The translations under genes and the position numbers were made by a program. From positions 228,879-292,878 of the forward strand of contig CAVYKK010000019.1 of assembly GCA_963769045.1 (NCBI GenBank): a stretch of 64,000 nucleotides of DNA, written 5' to 3'. Numbering within the stretch: position 1 is the first letter of the stretch; each line of letters opens with the position of its first letter. The notes beneath the pieces are model-generated. The model was not told the DNA's origin. It worked only from the letters and a program-made list of their open reading frames with translations, and searched no databases. Of this stretch, positions 61,132 through 64,000 are shown piece by piece. The stretch is from Methanocella_A sp963769045 (GTDB lineage Archaea > Halobacteriota > Methanocellia > Methanocellales > Methanocellaceae).

Positions 61132-61432
61132 ATGCGATCGAGGGGGCATGGCCCTCTCGACACCTACTTTTATTTACTTTTACTTCTCCGAGAAGCCGGG
61201 CGGCTCGTTCGCGCGAGCGTGATTTTATACCGGGTCCAGGAAAGTCGATGCACTCTCCAGCAGCAATGCGACAATTACCCGCCAGGCATGACCAATCCGC
61301 TTCGCTCCGCGGAAGATCAAAGAGCCAGCCCTGAAAATGGCATCGGTCAACAGGCGCGCCATACCTCCGATACCTTCATTAACGATCAATTATAATTATT
61401 GTTCTTGAATTTATAAAAACAGAGGCATTGAC
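61132..61432. other. Intergenic region with T-rich tract and repeat R copy 2
   Basis: A T-rich tract (about 61162-61186) after the nuclease gene is a possible termination zone. Copy 2 of repeat R lies at 61288-61331. An AT-rich promoter zone (AATTATAATTATTG near 61388) precedes the next gene. No gene seen. Confidence 0.5.
61288..61331 (+). repeat. Short dispersed repeat R, copy 2
   Basis: Matches 17280-17323 across 44 nt with few changes, including CCGCTTCGCTCCGCGGAAGA and CAAAGAG. Both copies are downstream of genes. Confidence 0.6.
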
Positions 61433-61867
61433 ATGACAATCCTGCCGGAGCTCACGAGAGAGGAGATGCTGCGGATGCTTGGAAGAAAGGAGCGCGTCGG
61501 CCGCATCGGGCTGAACGATGACCCTCATCCGTATGTCGTTCCGACGGACTTCGCCTTCGAAGGCGGCGCCATCTACATCCATACGCCGAACCTTGGCCTG
61601 AAGGCGAGGCTGGCGAGGCTGAATCCCAACGTGTGCTTTGAAGTCGACCGATACAATGGCACTGTCACCGACTTCCGGAGTGTAATTGTCCGGGGCCGGA
61701 TCACCGAGGTCGCCGACCCTGCAGAGCGCATCCGGGCCATGAAGTCGCTGGGCCGGAAGGCCGCCGGCTCCGACCTGGCCGCGGTCCATGCCGTCTGGCA
61801 GGATGGCGGCGGCCAGGAGGTAGCAGCGCCAAGGATTACTATTTTCAAGATGGAATCACGGGCGTGA
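61433..61867 (+). CDS. Pyridoxamine 5'-phosphate oxidase-fold flavin protein
   Basis: 144 residues. The split-barrel pattern of the PPOX family is seen: GRKERVGRIGLNDDPHPYVV, then FAFEGGAIYIHTPNLGLKAR (the phosphate-binding strand) and NPNVCFEVDRYNG. The C-terminus FRSVIVRGRITEVADPAER is typical of the NimA-like subgroup. It binds FMN or F420; the substrate is unknown. It is not expected to act in B6 synthesis. Confidence 0.82.
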   Translation: MTILPELTREEMLRMLGRKERVGRIGLNDDPHPYVVPTDFAFEGGAIYIHTPNLGLKARLARLNPNVCFEVDRYNGTVTDFRSVIVRGRITEVADPAERIRAMKSLGRKAAGSDLAAVHAVWQDGGGQEVAAPRITIFKMESRA

Positions 61868-61953
61868 CTGGCGTGCAATCCCCGGGTAACGGCCACTGAA
61901 CGGGGCGCCGGGGCCTGAGAGCCTGCTGCAGCGAATTCGAATACTATAAATCA

Positions 61954-62730
61954 TTATTTTGTTATCGTGCCTGTAACGTTGCAGCAGGCGCATTTTCGCT
62001 CCGTCCTCACGTGGGACAGGCAGTCGACCACATAGCCGGACAGCATACCCTCAACCGTTTTCATGACCCCGAGGACTTCCTCATCGGGAGAGCCCGCCCT
62101 TAGAAATGCCGGCAGCATAGTTGGTCACCACGACGATACCCGCGTAGCACATGCCCAGCTCCGGGCCGACGCTGCCTGGGCACCATGGTCATGCCCACGA
62201 CATCGCCGCCCATGGCCGAATATGCCCGTATCTCCGCAGGCGTCTCGAACCGGGGGCCCTCGGCGCAGACGTACGTGCCTTTCTCGTGTACTTTGACGCC
62301 GGCCGGTTTGGCCGCCAGGATACATTTTCTAAGGTCGGGACAGAACGGCTCGGTCATGTCCGTGTGGACGACGACGTCCTCATCGTAGAACGTCGACGGT
62401 CTGCTCTTCGTAAAGTCGATGAACTGGTCTACGAGCACGAAATCCCCGGGCCGGATGAAGGCACGGAGGCTCCCCGCGCTGGCGACGGCGATGATCTTCT
62501 CGACCCGGCCTGCTTCAACGCCATGACGTTCGCCCGGTAATTGATCTTATGGGGCGGGCAGGTGTGGCCCTCGCCATGCCGGGCAGGAAAGACGAACTCG
62601 ACCCCGGCCTTATCCGTGTAGATGAAGACAGTAGCGTCGCCGTATTTCGTCGATATTAAGCGCTTTTCCTTCAACGCGCAGCCAGGGACATTGTAGAACC
62701 CGCTGCCCCGATGATGGCCGTCAGTGGCAT
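61954..62730 (-). CDS. S-methyl-5'-thioadenosine phosphorylase, multiply frameshifted
   Basis: Starting at ATG 62730 and correcting breaks near 62700, 62507, 62170 and 62090, the order is right for the family. It reads MPLTAII, a GSGFY phosphate loop, FPARHGEGHTCPPHKINYRA, IDFTKSRPSTFYD, CAEGPRFETPAEIRAYSAMG, a VVVTNYAAG segment and a C-terminal VVDCLSHV. It cleaves methylthioadenosine, or methylthioinosine in some methanogens, to a base and methylthioribose phosphate. A Cys-rich tail (KCACCNVTG) ends it. Confidence 0.88.
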
Positions 62731-62794
62731 AATAGCTGGAATACACCGGACTAAATAAAGGTTATCACGCACTACACTGCGCTTTACGGATACT

Positions 62795-62985
62795 GACACT
62801 CACCACGCTGCGCTTGCACCACAAAGACACAAAGGTAACAAAGGCACAAAGGTTTAGGACATAAAGGATACTAAGATACAAAGATATTTCATAAATAATT
62901 CTTTGTGTCTTATCACTCTTTGTGCCTTCCGTCTTCGTGTCTTCGTTCCCTTAGTGTCTTTGTGGTGCAAGCGCAGCGTAGTGCG
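62795..62985. repeat. Palindromic repeat element C2
   Basis: CACCACGCTGCGCTTGCACC at the left is mirrored by GGTGCAAGCGCAGCGTAGTG at the right. Inside are ACACAAAGACACAAAGG units and their inverse, with a centre around TTTCATAAATAATTC. An uninterrupted member of family C. It lies downstream of the methyltransferase gene, with nothing else seen in 62731-63045. Confidence 0.8.
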
Positions 62986-63045
62986 TGCCCATGTACAGAA
63001 CGATTATTTACGGCAGACGAAGAGTCCGTACCCGGAATCCCGGCA

Positions 63046-63800
63046 TTACTTGTACATGTTCCTGGTGGTCTGGATAATCGCTTTTAGCATCAGGGGTTGA
63101 GTGTAGTAAAGGTAAGCCACTTTCGCCATCGACAGTATGGCACCGAAGCCGTCTTTCTTCTTTAGCCATGCTTTCTGCTTTGGGGTCTGCGATAAAGTGT
63201 TCCGCGTCAACCTTTCGGAACTGTCCCTGGTAGATGTCGCGCCAGTCCTCGTGGGTCAGGATGCCCCGGTCGGTCTTCGAAGAGGAGGGAGTAAAGATCG
63301 CTTCCAGATCCTTGATGTCGCCCTTCAGTTCCTCGGTGGACTTACGGGTGATACATACCTCGTTGTCGCACAGGGCCCCTCCGGGTTTAAGCACGCGATT
63401 GTATTCGCCGATGGCCTTTGCCACATCCTCCACGAAGATCGTCACTGACTCGACGAGCACGGTATTCAAAGAACCAGTCTGCGAAGGGCAGCTTCCGTGC
63501 ATCGCCCTCCATGATGGTGACTTGCTCTGCGGAGCGGCCTGCCTTTCGCCGCTGCTGGCTTTGGCCTGCTCGACCATCTTCGGCATGATGTCGATACGGT
63601 CACCTTGCATTCGAGCTCTGAGGCCAGCCTGCAGGCGGTCTTGCCGAGGCCGCACCCACGTCCAGCACCTTCGAGCCCTTGCGGATGCCGGCCTTCTTGA
63701 TCAGCCGGTCGGTCGCCGCTTTACCGCCGATGTGCCGGGCGTAGCCAATCTCTGCAAGCATGTCGAGATGTCGAAATTACTATCACTACCATTACCGAAC
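63046..63800 (-). CDS. SAM-dependent methyltransferase, multiply frameshifted
   Basis: Pieces in different frames give IGYARHIGGKAATDRLIKKA and KGSKVLDVG followed by GKTACRLASELECKV (SAM motif I region). Next are IDIMPKMVEQAKA, then VAKAIGEYNRVLKPGGALCD, and a C-terminal AWLKKKDGFGAILSMAKVAY ending near RNMYK at TAA 63046-63048. At least three frame changes are needed. A class I small-molecule methyltransferase is likely; I cannot tell whether it acts on arsenic. The start is not certain. Confidence 0.6.
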
Positions 63801-63926
63801 ACCGAAAATAATATCGGGCACTATGAATTTAAGCCGTTATAATGAAAAGTACGGTTTTTTGGGCTTTATATCCGTTTAATTGTTAGCGACATAAAAAATA
63901 AATATACCGACAGCTTACGATCGGTC

Positions 63927-64000
63927 ATGGCTTCAGAGCAGGCTGATAATGGGGCAGGCGGGCGCAAATCCGGATACTGGAGGCCCGGGATCAGAATGGT
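63927..64000 (+). CDS. Start of an unidentified gene, cut by the window
   Basis: ATG 63927 opens a frame, MASEQADNGAGGRKSGYWRP, that continues to the end. TAAAAAATAAATATACC at 63892-63908 is a plausible TATA region about 20-35 nt upstream, suggesting a leaderless transcript. Too short to identify. Confidence 0.4.
   Translation, partial: MASEQADNGAGGRKSGYWRPGIRM

Noticed and set aside
63046..63800. ArsM arsenite methyltransferase
   Set aside because: It is a class I SAM methyltransferase, but the frame is too broken to see the conserved ArsM cysteines and it is 20 kb from the arsenic genes.
1..64000. tRNA and rRNA genes
   Set aside because: I scanned the intergenic gaps for T-loop and cloverleaf patterns and for rRNA signatures and saw none. 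A tRNA finder should confirm this.

Overview
The window is archaeal and most likely from a methanogen. It carries an archaeal histone, SRP54, Pus10 and TrmY, ribosomal protein L21e, RNA polymerase subunit Rpo4/F, a proteasome beta subunit, the termination nuclease aCPSF1/FttA, TATA-type promoters and an MtrA-like corrinoid protein. A member of the Methanocellales or a close relative is my best guess. That rests on gene content (hgcAB, an MtrA homologue, GC-rich coding with AT-rich promoters) and not on a database comparison.

Layout. 0-20 kb: housekeeping and unknown genes (rubredoxin, small membrane proteins, TPR protein, beta-CASP-like nuclease, histone, an orphan DNA methyltransferase with ketopantoate reductase, HflX, nitroreductase, a Zn/Cd P-type ATPase with its ArsR-type repressor, SRP54, alkyladenine glycosylase, TrmY, a YVTN beta-propeller protein). 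A gene-free 1.4 kb stretch at 14.45-15.88 kb is filled by a roughly 1 kb imperfect palindrome. 20.2-42.3 kb: a metal(loid) island. It starts with arsR-hgcA-hgcB (mercury methylation). It continues with three thioredoxin-like/CcdA-like pairs resembling ArsF-ArsG, an ArsP-type permease operon, two ArsD, a DGC protein, a DUF2703-like protein, four more ArsR-type regulators (one broken by an amber codon), an unusual P-type ATPase with CSC metal motifs, ArsA, a free-standing MtrA-like protein, a phosphoesterase and the ACR3 arsenite exporter. 42.3-49 kb: VapBC, then pus10-rpl21e-rpoF-DUF655-ksgA-hemK-like, then Nnr. 49.2-54 kb: a tandem duplication of moaC, a TrmJ-like methyltransferase gene and a phosphoesterase gene. 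54-64 kb: HdeD-like protein, a lipoprotein, a Zn-phospholipase-like protein, psmB, FttA, a PPOX-fold protein, MTA phosphorylase, a SAM methyltransferase and the start of one more gene.

How the genes work together. The island would let the cell sense thiophilic metals through several ArsR proteins. It could carry As(III) by ArsD to ArsA/ACR3, reduce or move arsenicals through thioredoxin-like/membrane pairs and ArsP, and methylate Hg(II) by HgcAB. The hgc regulator is a close paralogue of one arsenic-cluster ArsR.

Two cautions. After about 51.9 kb almost every long gene has single-base frameshifts, including genes expected to be essential (psmB, fttA), so much of that breakage is probably sequence error. 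Several families of palindromic intergenic elements built of short repeated units (A, B and C below) recur, and some run into gene ends.
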